From contig CM046309.1 of the NCBI GenBank assembly GCA_025267735.1, forward strand, positions 28,342,702 to 28,406,701: a stretch of 64,000 nucleotides of DNA, read 5' to 3'. The notes below the pieces were generated by a model. The model worked only from the letters and a program-made list of their open reading frames with translations. It had not been told where the DNA came from and made no database searches. A program made the position numbers and the translations under genes. This DNA comes from Mactra quadrangularis (taxonomy: Eukaryota > Mollusca > Bivalvia > Venerida > Mactridae). Below are positions 47,021-58,700 of the stretch, in pieces (within the stretch, counting starts at the first letter, position 1; each line of letters opens with the position of its first letter).

Positions 47021-47109
47021 ACTTTTATAAAATGGGGACGGATCGTCCAAGGACGAATGTGACTGGGGACGTATCGTCGGAGAATAGTCTTGGGGACAGA
47101 TTGTCTGTA

Positions 47110-47866
47110 TAGTCCTAAATATAAGACCCTACGTAACTTTTTTATCATTTGGACATTTTTCTGTTACGTAGGGTCTTAACGGATTGCTTCAAAAACGCAT
47201 AGCAAAAGTTTTAGTGTACAGACATCGATTCAGGTCTGAACGTTCTACTCGTTTTAAATTCGAAAATTTTGCAACAAAACAATACACCAATGGAAAGATA
47301 AATGAAAAATACACATGATAGAAGTATAATTATTTCAAATTCTAACCTCAGACAGTCAAATAATCCATTTAAAATCCTTAATTGACGAGTACTTTCAGTT
47401 TGTCACAATAACTGTGCAATAATAGCCAAGGCAATCCGAATTCAAATTGGGTCACGCAATTTGTAAGAATTGATTTTGAACGAATATAAAAACCAATATC
47501 CGGTCCGTTCCGTCGACTGTCGAAAGTAAGAACGACTACTCTGGAGAGAAAAAATTTCGTTTAAGCGAAAAGATACTTAATTTACCGGCATGAATTCACT
47601 TCAAAATGGCGACGAGCAGCGACAACCCTGGATAGTTGGATAAGTAACTAGTGTTTTCGTAAGCGAAAAAACTGATTATCTTTTGCTTTATGGAAAGAAT
47701 AAAAGTAAACTTTTATCTATCGATTGGTGCTAATTTGACCCACATTTATTTACTTTTAGAAAAAAATATTTGGCTATGCGTTTTTGAAGCAATCCGTTAA
47801 GACCCTACATAACAGAAGAACGTCCGTATGATAAAATAGTTACGTAGGGTCTTATATTTAGGACTA
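47110..47866. mobile_element. 757-bp long-TIR (MULE/foldback-like) element, perfect 10-bp TSD
   Basis: Inverted ends of about 96 bp (47110-47205 and 47770-47866) beginning TAGTCCTAAATATAAGACCC. Each arm contains its own inner hairpin (AAGACCCTACGTAAC with GTTACGTAGGGTCTT). ATTGTCTGTA is duplicated exactly at 47100-47109 and 47867-47876; a 9-11 bp duplication plus long arms fits MULE-type elements. The centre contains ATGGCGACGAGCAGCGAC in good start context, stopping after nine codons, and no transposase. Confidence 0.9.
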
Positions 47867-48300
47867 ATTGTCTGTATATACCATTAAATTATAATACAAA
47901 CTACATAAACATCAAATCTATGTTAAGCAGCGGAAAAATGGTTTGTGCTACTTAAAAATGACTAGCAGTCAAGAAATACACAAATGGACAGGTACATTTT
48001 TGAAATTCTAGGGGGTTCGGGGACCCCCCCCCCTGACCCCCCCTATCCGCCTGAGCCATCTACAGATAGAATACCCCATTGTTTACTTTATATACTTGAG
48101 CAAGAAACTATATCCTGAACTTAAGCTCAGTATTGGGGTCCAGAAAGTGGACTTAAAAGTTCATATGAACAGTCAGAACTTTCATGATCAAGCTTAAATA
48201 AACAAGTATAAATTAATTTCTTAACAATAAAAACAAACCTCTTGCACATCACAATTTCGCGCAACTTTGCTAAATTGGGTTTCCCAAATTCATACAATCT

Positions 48301-48347
48301 GATTGGTTGATACAGCTAATCTCATGACGTCATGAAAAATATAAAAT
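48301..48347 (+). promoter_or_regulatory. Promoter-like cluster: CCAAT, palindromic CRE, TATA
   Basis: GATTGG (reverse CCAAT) at 48301-48306, CATGACGTCATG at 48323-48334 and TATAAAAT at 48340-48347 fall in promoter order on the plus strand. The motifs are exact. No open frame follows within several hundred bases, so it could drive a non-coding RNA or a dead element, or be chance. Confidence 0.35.
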
Positions 48348-49376
48348 CCATACAAACCGGTTTCGTTCCGTATCACGGAAAACACTCAAAAAGCACATTG
48401 GTACCAATTGTCACAGGTTCTGAAGCATATAACATACATCTTCTCAGCTAGGTGAAGGATGTGTTGACATTCTGGTCTGCAAATATAGACAGAAGACGCA
48501 CATATGTAATAAAATAGTGAGACAAGACATGAGACTACATTCACACGTACACAGACTGGAGAGCATGGTGGACTATGTGACAATGTCAATGTGCTCCAAC
48601 ATTTTAATCAAAAATGCATATAAAATGGCAATGACAACCATAATGAAGTAATGCAAAATAAACAATGGAAACATGTGAATAATAACAAAACTTACGTACC
48701 TGCAAATATAAGCAAAATATGCAACCATTTAATAAAATGTAAGACACGACGAAAGAAATCATACTAATTCACGTGCACCGTGTGCTTAATGCGCATGCGT
48801 GTTGTAAGAGTAAAAAGAAAACGACTCAATGCAGCATCGTTGTCGTCACTTGACGGTGAAATGAAAAATTAATGAGATTTTAACTTAAAAGGAGGGCGTG
48901 ATAAATTAATGGATAATGATTAAAGATAAATCATTATAACCAAAGAAATAAATACCTTTCATACATGTACGTATAGCTAAGGCTCTTTGGATTGACATCG
49001 CTTATAGAATTGACATTATAAAAGCAATTAAAGAACTAAAGAATCTATCCTACTTATTAATTTATTTAATCTATTCTTAAACAATTAATCATCTGTATAT
49101 GTTCTATATTATTTTAGTGATGTTTTTGCTATCCACCAGATTTCTTGTCTTTTTTATTATACTACCACCTCTTTCTATTCTTCTTACTTACAAGTTTACG
49201 TTATTCTGCCATCACTCTAGATAGCTCATGATATCATCATTCACTATTTCAAATTTAAACTGTTTAAATGTGCGTTCCTAATATGTATGTAAATGACAAA
49301 TAGTAATTCTTTTCTGTAGATTTACAGTTTGCAAGAACACTGCATACCAAGGGAAATAAGTGTTATAAATTTCGAA

Positions 49377-49483
49377 TACAAATGAAATAGGAAAAATTAA
49401 AATATGTTGAAAATTTATATTAAAAAAAAAAATCTTGATATAAATTTTCAACATATTTAATTTTTTTCTATTTCATTTCAATA
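49377..49483. repeat. AT-rich hairpin with ~45-bp arms
   Basis: AAAATATGTTGAAAATTTAT and its complement ATAAATTTTCAACATATTTA are flanked by matching AATGAAATAG and CTATTTCATT. The loop is an A-rich run of about 17 nt. Confidence 0.85.
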
Positions 49484-49865
49484 CATATATATATATCATA
49501 ATAGCATAATTATGAAAACTTAACCGAACCACAATACAGTCAAAGACAGGTTTACATGTATTTTTGTAAAATATGTGTCGGGGAATGACTGTAACTAAGT
49601 TGTGAGAACTTGTGGCCAGACCCCATTGTCATTTTTGTACATATGTATCTGTCATTGTTGTATCAACTTTGTTAACTATTTGACAATAAAATATGTTTAA
49701 AGTAAAAGTATACTATGCAGTATTTATAAATTTTCAAAAACTGAATGAATGTATTTTACTCATTGTCATTTTAAATGGTTAAGCCTTAAGGTGTTCTAGC
49801 AATCTTTCAATCTTGTATTACAAGGGAGACAACCATTGTGAAGTTATATCTTTCTTACTTCCCTT

Positions 49866-49890
49866 ATATATATATATATATATATATATC
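49866..49890. repeat. (TA)n microsatellite
   Basis: About 12 TA dinucleotides in a row. Confidence 0.95.
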
Positions 49891-51216
49891 TGTAATTAAG
49901 TATGATTATTATTCTGTTTTTAAGAGCGTATTTATTGTAACCTGTTTTTATTAATTTAACACAACTCTTCACTTGTAATAAGATCTTCATAGCTATTGTA
50001 ACACCCATTAACAATTTACTATAAATATTTTCTTGTAAATAAGTAACAGGTCGTCTACGTAAACATTTCGTATATAAACATAGCCAGTTTCGTTACACAC
50101 CAATATTTAGGGGTGAATTATTTTTACAATTTTATACATTGTAGTTTAGTTAGTTTACACTTATTTTATAAACACATCATTATTTAAAATTTACAATGTT
50201 CATACTCACTATTTAAAAGAAATGTTACACATAAAAATGGCCTGTTTAAATCAGTAAAATGCTGTTCATGCATTAGTTTATTCACCTATTTTGTTGGCAA
50301 GTCCATTGTTAAAAGTACAAAAACACGCATGACCTAGATACGACCTGCACCACTGTCCAACATATTTTAGAGTTGTCATATTAGTATTTTTCTGTTTATA
50401 AGCAATAACGGAGACAAGTATTGTTGAGTTATGTCTTTCTTATCTCCCTTTTAAAGTAGATCACTCTTATTTTGAATTAAGAATGTTTTGGTATACATGT
50501 AGTTGTTACATTTGTTGGGAGTGGAATATCCTGGTTTCTTAATTATTGATGAATTAGAATTGTATATCAGTTTGTGTTTCAACCTATATAATGATAACAG
50601 ATAACCTATATTCTATTTTATAACTTTGTTGAAATGTTTAGCTAGATGTATAACTTCTGTAACTATACGGAAAATAAAAATAATTACAATAAAAAAAATA
50701 GAACATTTCTCCTTCAAGAAAGTTTTATTCCATATTTTGTGCAGTATTCTTTTAATGTCAATTTAGTTTTGCTTTGTTATTTCGTTTCAATTATACAAAT
50801 TTTATGCAAATTGATTATTTTGCATTTGAACAGTCTAATTTTTCACATTGCCGTGTGTTTTGGCTTTATAAAAGCCCATATTTCGATTTTATAACTGTGT
50901 ATGAACAACAAGTTGGCAGACTCAGCTAACATAGAAGAAGGATCGATCCTTCTGCTGTGTCTGCTGGCAGAAAGATAAAAATACAAAAGAATTAATCTTT
51001 TAGGCTGCTGGTTCTGTTGACAGAAAGAAAACAAAACAGCAGAAAAATAAGTACAAAATAATTACATATACGTGTACAAGAAAAAAAACAATGATAACAT
51101 CGTGAGTGTAGAAAGTAGTCCTTTTTTCGGATGTAAAGTTTGTGTTCGATAGACATCCTTATGCTGTTCAAAATAATGTTTTTCCTAATTATTTCACAAA
51201 TCTATTCTCATAACGT

Positions 51217-53160
51217 CGCTGAAGTTAGCAATTTTTTTTGGCTAGCTAAAGTAGCCACAAGTTGCTATTTTTGCTAGCAAAAATGTTTCTATAACGAATA
51301 TCGAAATAATAATTTAGGCATAAAACGACATACAATAACGATCTATTAAACATGGCAAGTTTATTTGTCGGGTCTAAGGCCTCAAGTCGGTATTATGTGC
51401 ATTGAGTAAAAAATCAGCAATCAGATGGGCCATGTTTTAGGTCTCGATTCTCGAGTTAAAGCGATTTGGCCGGGTACTGGCGTATACCGCGCGAGAGGTC
51501 TGACCTAGGGCTATCACGTGGGCGTAGTGGCTACCTTAGGAAAATTCCGTGGGCTTAAGCCAGAGACCGCAAAATGTCGGTACTTTACATTTTGTGTATA
51601 AATCAGCACTCAGTTGGGCAATGTTTCAGGGCTCGAATCTCGAGTTTAAGCAATTTAGCCGGGTACTGGTGTATACAACGCGAGGGGTCTGACATAGGAC
51701 CATCATGTGGACATAGTGGCTACCCTGGGAAAATTCCGTGGGCTTGGGCCAAAGACCACTTAAAGTCGGTACATAACGTTTTCTGTATAAAATTAGCACT
51801 CAGATGGGATATGTTTCAGGGCTCGAATTTCGTGTTAAAGCTATTTGGCCGGGTACTTGAGTATACCACGCGAGAGGACTGACATAGGGCTATCACATGG
51901 GCATAATGGCTACCCTGGGAAAATTCCGTGGGCTTGGGCCAAACGACCACATAATGTCGGTACTTTACGTTTTGTGTATAGAATCAGCATTCAGATGGGT
52001 CATATTTTAGGGCTCGAATCTAGAGTTAAAGCGATTTGGCCGGGTACTTGAGTATACCATGCGAGAGGACTGACATAGGGCTATCACATGGGCATAATGG
52101 CTACCCTGGGAAAATTCCGTGGGCTTGGGCCAAACGACCACATAATGTCGGTACTTTACGTTTTGTGTATAGAATCAGCATTCAGATGGGTCATATTTTA
52201 GGGCTCGAATCTAGAGTTAAAGCGATTTAGCCGGAAACTGGTGTATATCACGCTAGAGGTCTGACCTTGGGCTATCTCGTGGGAATATAGCGGCTACCCT
52301 GGGAAAATTCCGTGGACATGGGCGAGAGACCACAAAATGTCGGTACTTTACGTTTTGTGTACAAAATCAGCATTCAGATGGGCCATGTTTCAGGGCTCTA
52401 ATCTCGTGTTAAAACGATTAAGCCGGGTACTGGCGTATATCACGTTAGAGGTTTCACCTAGGGCTATCACGTGAGCATAGTGGCTACCCCAGGAACATTC
52501 GGTGGGCTTGGGCGAAAGACCACTATAGGTCGGTAATTTACGTTTTGTGTATAAAATCACCACTCAGATGGGCCATGTTTCAAGGCTCGAATCTCGTGCT
52601 TAAACGATTTGGCCGGGTACTGGCGTATACCACGTTAGAGGTATGACCTAGGGCTTTCACGTGGGCATAGTGGCTACCCTAGGAAAATTCCGAGGACTTG
52701 GGCCAGAGACCACAAAATGTCGGTACTTTACGTTTTGTGTAGAAAAATCAGCATTCAGATGGGCCATGTTTCAGGGCTCGAATCTAGAGTTAAAGCGAAT
52801 TTAGTAGCCGGGTACTGGTGTATACTACGCTAGAGGTCTGACCAAAGGCTATCACGTGTGTATAGCGGCTACCCTGGGAAAATTCCGTGGGTTTGGGCCA
52901 AAGGCCACTTAAGGTCGGTACTTAACATTTTGTGTATAAAATCAGCACTCAGATGGGCCGATTTTATACACAAAACACATAATACCGACTAGTGGCCTTA
53001 GGACGGACAAATGGACTTGCCATGTTAAATAAATAGCTTGTTAATGTATGCCGTTTTAGGCCTAAATTATTATTTCACGATTCGTTATATAAAAAAATGC
53101 TAGCAAAAGTAGCACTTTGTGGCCACTTTGGCTAGCAAAAAAATTTTGCTAACTTCAGCG
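51217..53160. mobile_element. Foldback element: inverted arms around eight 190-bp tandem units
   Basis: Left end CGCTGAAGTTAGCA; the right end is its complement TGCTAACTTCAGCG. The arms (51217-51425 and 52957-53160) match inverted over about 200 bp, including GCTAGC-rich, TAATTTAGGC and ATGGCAAGT segments. The right arm ends in a reversed piece of the tandem unit (GATTTTATACACAAAACACA). There is no coding frame. The target duplication is unclear. Confidence 0.85.
51400..52956. repeat. ~190-bp tandem repeat, eight units
   Basis: The word CGGGTACTGG or its variants starts at 51471, 51660, 51850, 52041, 52232, 52424, 52614 and 52809 (steps 189-195). Units share AATTCCGTGGGCTTGGGCC and GTCGGTACTTTACGTTTTG. 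Two neighbouring units (about 51850-52230) are nearly identical; the rest are more diverged. Confidence 0.95.
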
Positions 53161-53164
53161 TCAT

Positions 53165-54880
53165 TAGCAATGTCGTATTTTCCTAAACTATAACCGACCC
53201 GTTTGGTGTAAATACATGTATATATAAAATAATGTAATTGAAATATTTCAAACTTGATTTCGATCAACATAATTGCACAAATTCACGTCAAATTAATGTG
53301 AAACCATATCTCACTAAATTTACGTAATTGCTATTGAAGAGAAGTAAAGTTTTATTTTGAAATCTATTTTAACACATGAACGAACAAATAAAAACGAACA
53401 ACAGTGAGGTCATATAATTTATTTACAATTGAAAAATATTTGATATGTTGTGTATATAAGTGTCAAGATTGAGTATTTTAGCAAATATTTATAGCACATA
53501 CCATAGTAATAACAAGTTGTTATCAAATTACTTGCAGAAAAGAAACATTCGTATAAAACGTCGGGCGTTTCCGTATTCTTACGTAAAATACTAGTTTCAT
53601 AATTTCATAATGCATGTAACAGGAATGATCAATTTCATTTAAATACAATAAGTGGAATCAATACAATATAAGTGGAAAATATCGGCTTGTTTTGCAGGAA
53701 ATGAAGGCATATAAATAATTATATAATCTAGTAAAATATTTTCATTTTATATAAATATACGAGTATATATTTCAAATATTCTTATTCCATTTGTCCCACC
53801 ACACAATCCCTGTTCCATTTCGTTGTATTTCGAGTCTAGTAAAGATGCTTTAAGATAGTCTATAACATTCTAAGTACTCCATTCAATATTTTTTAAAGTT
53901 TATTAAATTGACGATGACGCATACATTTCCCCACTGATTTAATTACTGACTACAGTACTTCTATACTCACGATCGATTTAAATCAGTGGTTTTAATGTAT
54001 GCGCCACTGAAAATTGAACAAAATTTAACAAAACATATAACTGAAAAGTAGCAGACACATTACGGGGTAAAATGCAAACATTTTCTATGGTACTTTTCGT
54101 ATGTATGGTTAAAAGAAAGTTTTTGGCCCTTTAAGTACGCAAACAAAAAAGTGCCCATACACCCGACTGATTTCAAAATTCAGATGAAAATATAAAAACA
54201 CATTTTCTATGGTCTAATGTGTACTTGCAACATAATGCGTCTCAAGATGCACAAATAAAATGTACTGCATCATGCATGATTTACTGAATGTTTACAATTC
54301 AGTACATTTAAATTGATATACGGGCAATTAAAGCCATTTAAAGTGAAAAACATCCGCGTTTGTAGCGTCTAGGAGCCTGTGAAAATGAAAATAACAAAAA
54401 GATTTATTGATATGATATGTATTAATATATATATATGAGTATACAAGGGGTTGAAAGACAACAACGTGGAGACAAAATGCATGTTCATTGTTCAGAGACA
54501 GAATATATAGATAGATTAGCACGTACATAGTCTAACTACATGCCCATGTAGATAAAGAAGGATCTGCCCTGACACGACGATATACATTATGCAGATCTTT
54601 TCATAATAAAACTTATAAAAAACATCATTGTGAGTCAAAAACATGTAAAATTCACAAACATTTCAATATTTGCTTCCATGAATATTAAATAGTCATGAAC
54701 AACGATGAGCAGAGCCACTTTTTGAATATCCAATCGTTGAAGGTGGGATGATAGTCTGGATATCTGTGTTAAATATATACAATGAACTTTCGATGACTTT
54801 TATCGCATACGTATCGTGAAAATGTATATCTATTTACACCAGAAACGAACACTTCTTTAAAGATACAAGACTAACACCAA
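53165..54880. other. Downstream flank of the ARF-like gene
   Basis: Holds the MITE at 53895-54025 and the likely 3' UTR of the minus-strand ARF-like gene. The first AATAAA on the minus strand below the stop is at 54408-54403, about 480 bp downstream, a candidate polyadenylation signal. Nothing else recognised. Confidence 0.4.
53895..54025. mobile_element. Small palindromic MITE, copy 1
   Basis: Left arm GACGCATACATTTCCCCACT and right arm AGTGGTTTTAATGTATGCGC pair around TACTCACGATCGAT. It is related to 60928-61071. Confidence 0.6.
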
Positions 54881-54887
54881 TATGCAT

Positions 54888-55780
54888 TTAAACCACTGCA
54901 ATACGATCATTTGGTTCAAATTCATAAATCTGATTGTTGTAAGCATTCATTGTACCACCTTCCTCTAGTTCAAAGTCATTTGAGTAAGCATCCAAGTCAG
55001 TAACCTTCTCACATCTACTTGAAATATCCATTTCTTTAATATCATCATCAATACTATCATTATCATCATTACCATTACCATGTTTATCATCCCCATCAGA
55101 TATGATAGATTCACGATCACTTTTTGTATTAATATCACTATTATCAGAAGAATGGACAATAGCTTGTTCAGTTACTGAGTTAGTACCATCAGATTTCGTA
55201 TCTGAACCATTGATACTACCAGTCTCACCAACTCTAGCAGGTTCATCATCTACGTCCATTTTACGTTCTTCATAGACTTCATTAGGTTTATCTACGTCAG
55301 AGACTGCTTTATCTGAATCAGTGTCATTGGAAGAAACATCAATATTGACATCACCAAGATTGGAAGGTCTGTCATACTCTGCAGGGTTGCTACCAACACT
55401 GCTTGGTCCACTTTCAGTGTCTTTATCATTTAGCACTGCATTGTCTTTAGTAATTACCTCCTCATCATCGTCAATATCAGTTTGTTTACTAAGTGCAGCA
55501 AACAACGATGGGGCATTTTCAGTGTCAGTTTGTCCACTTACTACATTGTCATCAGATTTAACTTCAATGTCTTTCTGTATGTCACTTTGACGTATTAACT
55601 CATCCTTAGATACAAGACCAGCTTTGTAATGTCTGAAAGCTATAATTTTATCTACTGTATCTTTAAACGCTGTACTTATTCCAGTCCCATTTACAGCACT
55701 TGTAGCATAGATTGACCAATCTCTGTCATTAATTGAACTAAGATCAAGTTCTGCACTCATCACGTCTGTATTCATAGGTT
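54888..55780 (-). CDS. ARF-like gene exon 4 (residues 143-439) with acidic tail
   Basis: Acceptor ATTTCAG. The first 50 codons finish the GTPase fold (DRDWSIYATSAVNGTGI). About 240 further residues are low-complexity and acidic, for example GNDDNDSIDDDIKEMD, ending EFEPNDRIAVV and TAA at 54890-54888. The tail continues the same frame without a splice site, so the extension belongs to the gene. Confidence 0.9.
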
Positions 55781-58700
55781 CTGAAATAACCAAGTTTTGT
55801 TATACATGTTTTTAGAATTGAGAGATGTGGATGGACTTTCATTCAAGAAATATCTAGTTTTTGTAAACTGATTTATATTATATGATTTGTGCATTTTATT
55901 AACATTCTTTTACATGGTAGTCATTTCAACTAAGTAGTTTTTTGTGATTTTTTTCTGTTCCATTAATCGCTTATCTTTCCACGAAGAGCTAACAAGTGAC
56001 AAACTCTCCGGATAATCCCTTTTCTTGGAAGCTTTTACCAGCCGCCAAAAGGAATCAAGCTAATTTTGCCTTTGAATAGTGTTCTAGCTACTTAATCGCA
56101 GCTGATTAAAAAATGGCAATTTTATTCACTTCTTGCAATAAATTAATGTTTAACGTCCACAAGTTTGAAATGCAGATATTTTGATTCTAGAAAAAGGTAT
56201 AAGAGACACACAGCTAGTGCTTAGATCGAAAGTATTTACTTCCATACACAGTTAAATGTTCTATCAATTGATTAAACATGACCGCTTATGTAAATTAACA
56301 AATCTCATTTATAAATAGTTGTTGATCTACAAACAATAATACGGTCCATACACTCTCTCAGACAACAAACAAATATTTGCAGACCTCTTCGTTTTGTTTA
56401 ACAAAACAATTATATATACCCCTGACCGACTTGAAGAAAATACGCCGTGGATAAAGACATAATAATAAGAATAACAATCGCAATATGGAGTTTTTATGGA
56501 CTCTTTTCTTGGACACTGAATATCAATAACTGAGAATGTCAAACACCGAACTAAAATCTTCCATTACTATTAAAAATGATCATTTAACGAAGGTGTAGAA
56601 TTTATTTTGTTATTATGCTCAGTAAAAAAGTCGACCAAGTAAGACAATAGATACATGTCAAAGTCTATGCCTGCTCCAGGTAGGGTATTAGAAATCAAGT
56701 GTTCGATTCGATTAAGCAAGTGAGCTGAAACGACCGAAGGATTCGAATATCCATTCTTGTAGATATTAAATTAGTGTGAAACTACGCCACTCGGTAAGCT
56801 GGGTCGGTAGCATGTTTGACTACGAAACCAGTAGTTACCTCTCCGGCGGGACCTACATACATTCGTAAAATTTGGTCATGAAATATTTCCACGGTCATTA
56901 TCTTGCTTGTCTCTGTATAAAGTAAGACAGTTGTCAGTCACTAGCTAGGATCTGCGTTTACTACTAGGTTACAAGCTTGGATTCAGATATATAGACCTGT
57001 CCAGGGACCGTGAATAGGACGACTTGTCGCTGCGATATGCCTCATACATGCCGAAAATATTAAAATGCAGCGTGAAACACCACACAAAACCAGACACTTA
57101 AGGTTATATCTACCTTTGAGATCTTGTTTATTGGCAAGCACTATAAGTGGAACACGACGTAGAAATTTAGATTGTAATAAATCATGTAATTCAAACTTGG
57201 CTTCATCCGCTCTCACACTATCAACACTGTCAACAACAAACACGATAGCTGAAACAAATAATATATCAGTTTTATATGACATAACTTTTTATTACATTAA
57301 AATCTGGTTTAGAAATATACGACGCAAATACAAAATCTTATATTTTCACCGAAGTGGAAAAAAGCATGAACATGACATCACCAAACTAAAAATAAGCATT
57401 ATAAAACAGGATAATTTAACTATAATAACTATTTATTGATTTTGCCATTGTACAATACGTTTTGTACTACTGTCAACTTTTTTCTATTATATTAACATGT
57501 TATTATTATGTCTCTTTATTATGTAAAACTTATGTTTGTTTATTATAGGCTTAAAGGTTTCTATTACAAAAATAACTCATAGTCACTGTCATTGAAGTTT
57601 AGAATAAAATCGTTTAAGTCAACTCATGGGCACAGAATATAACAGTTTTACTCGTGGTTATGTCACGCTCAGAAATACCTTTTCTCAGCTCACTCGGTAA
57701 AATGAAAATCGATCGTACATGAAATTTGACAAATATCATCTATTTATTTGGAACAGGATGTCAAATATAAGCGTCATTGTTGATTGTTCATAAAATCAAT
57801 GCGGGTAGTGAAAAGAACGCGGATATGAACAAAATGTCCCAATACAACAACCATTGGTGCCATTGACCTTTTCAATCGACGTTGATATTCAATTTGTATA
57901 TCCATAAAGAATCTTTGAAAAATATATTGACCAGTATATAGTAATACCTAATACAGTAGTATCAATTGTTCTAGACTTTTTAGTAATTTTGTCTTAACTG
58001 GTCATAAGTTGTACTTTATATAAACATTAAACTGTCTGTTCTGTTCTGTTCTTAAAAATTTGAAGACAGACCGATGGCGCCACAAATGAAAATAGCCTCA
58101 AGGCTTAGAGTTGGTCGATAGTCAATTTGCGAAAATGGTCAGACAATTTTGATAAATTATCAATTATTTGATGTTTTATAATACGTTTAATTTGATTTTA
58201 TGTCGTACATCAAATGTTTGTTGTTTAATTACACCGACTTAACTGACCAGCTTTCAAGAACATCTATTTCTTTACAATTACTATCTTACACTTCATCAAG
58301 GTACAGACAACTTCTCCAAGCACGGAAGGAAATCAACATGACTGTCAAACATTAATGAAGGAGCATGACCCATCATAATCATGATTCCAACCAAGATTGT
58401 CATAATCGAAGTAGAGTGGACAAGACAATGAGACTTTGACCTCGGCTATCAGATTGAAACATATCACTGAAACATCAAGTCTCACTAAGTAAAACCCCAT
58501 GTGCTTCGGGGAGCTTGAATTTAAATAGCCAATAATTTGATCCAAACATGTATCCGAACATACAAATGTCGCCAGTACAATGCCAAAATACCAAAGGCAC
58601 TATAAATACATAATTGTGTATACGTAGGGTCCAGTGAAAAAGGACCATGCCGACCGTCAAATGCGCGCATAATATAATACGTGTATGGGAACAAAGAATA

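Larger units (their letters stand above)
44265..48053. mobile_element. 3.8-kb DNA element with G-rich inverted ends
   Basis: Left end CAGGGGCAGTTCCAGGATTT followed by CTAGGGGGGTCC; right end on the minus strand CAGGCGGATAGGGGGGG, then GGGGTCCCCGAACCCCCTAG. Inside the ends, the words CAGTCACATCCGTCCTTGGA (44412) and their complement near 47050-47075 are inverted. Two SINEs (44494, 46100) and the 757-bp element (47110) have inserted into it. No transposase frame is visible, so it is non-autonomous. The superfamily and target duplication are unresolved. Confidence 0.55.
48070..51205. other. Intergenic stretch, small repeats only
   Basis: Contains the motif cluster at 48301-48347, a hairpin at 49377-49483, a (TA)n run at 49866-49890, paired GGGAGACAACC/GAGACAAG-type words at 49825 and 50407 with inverted partners (TTACTTCCCTTA, TTATCTCCCTTTT), and a palindrome at 50917-50968. 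No supported gene. Confidence 0.4.
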
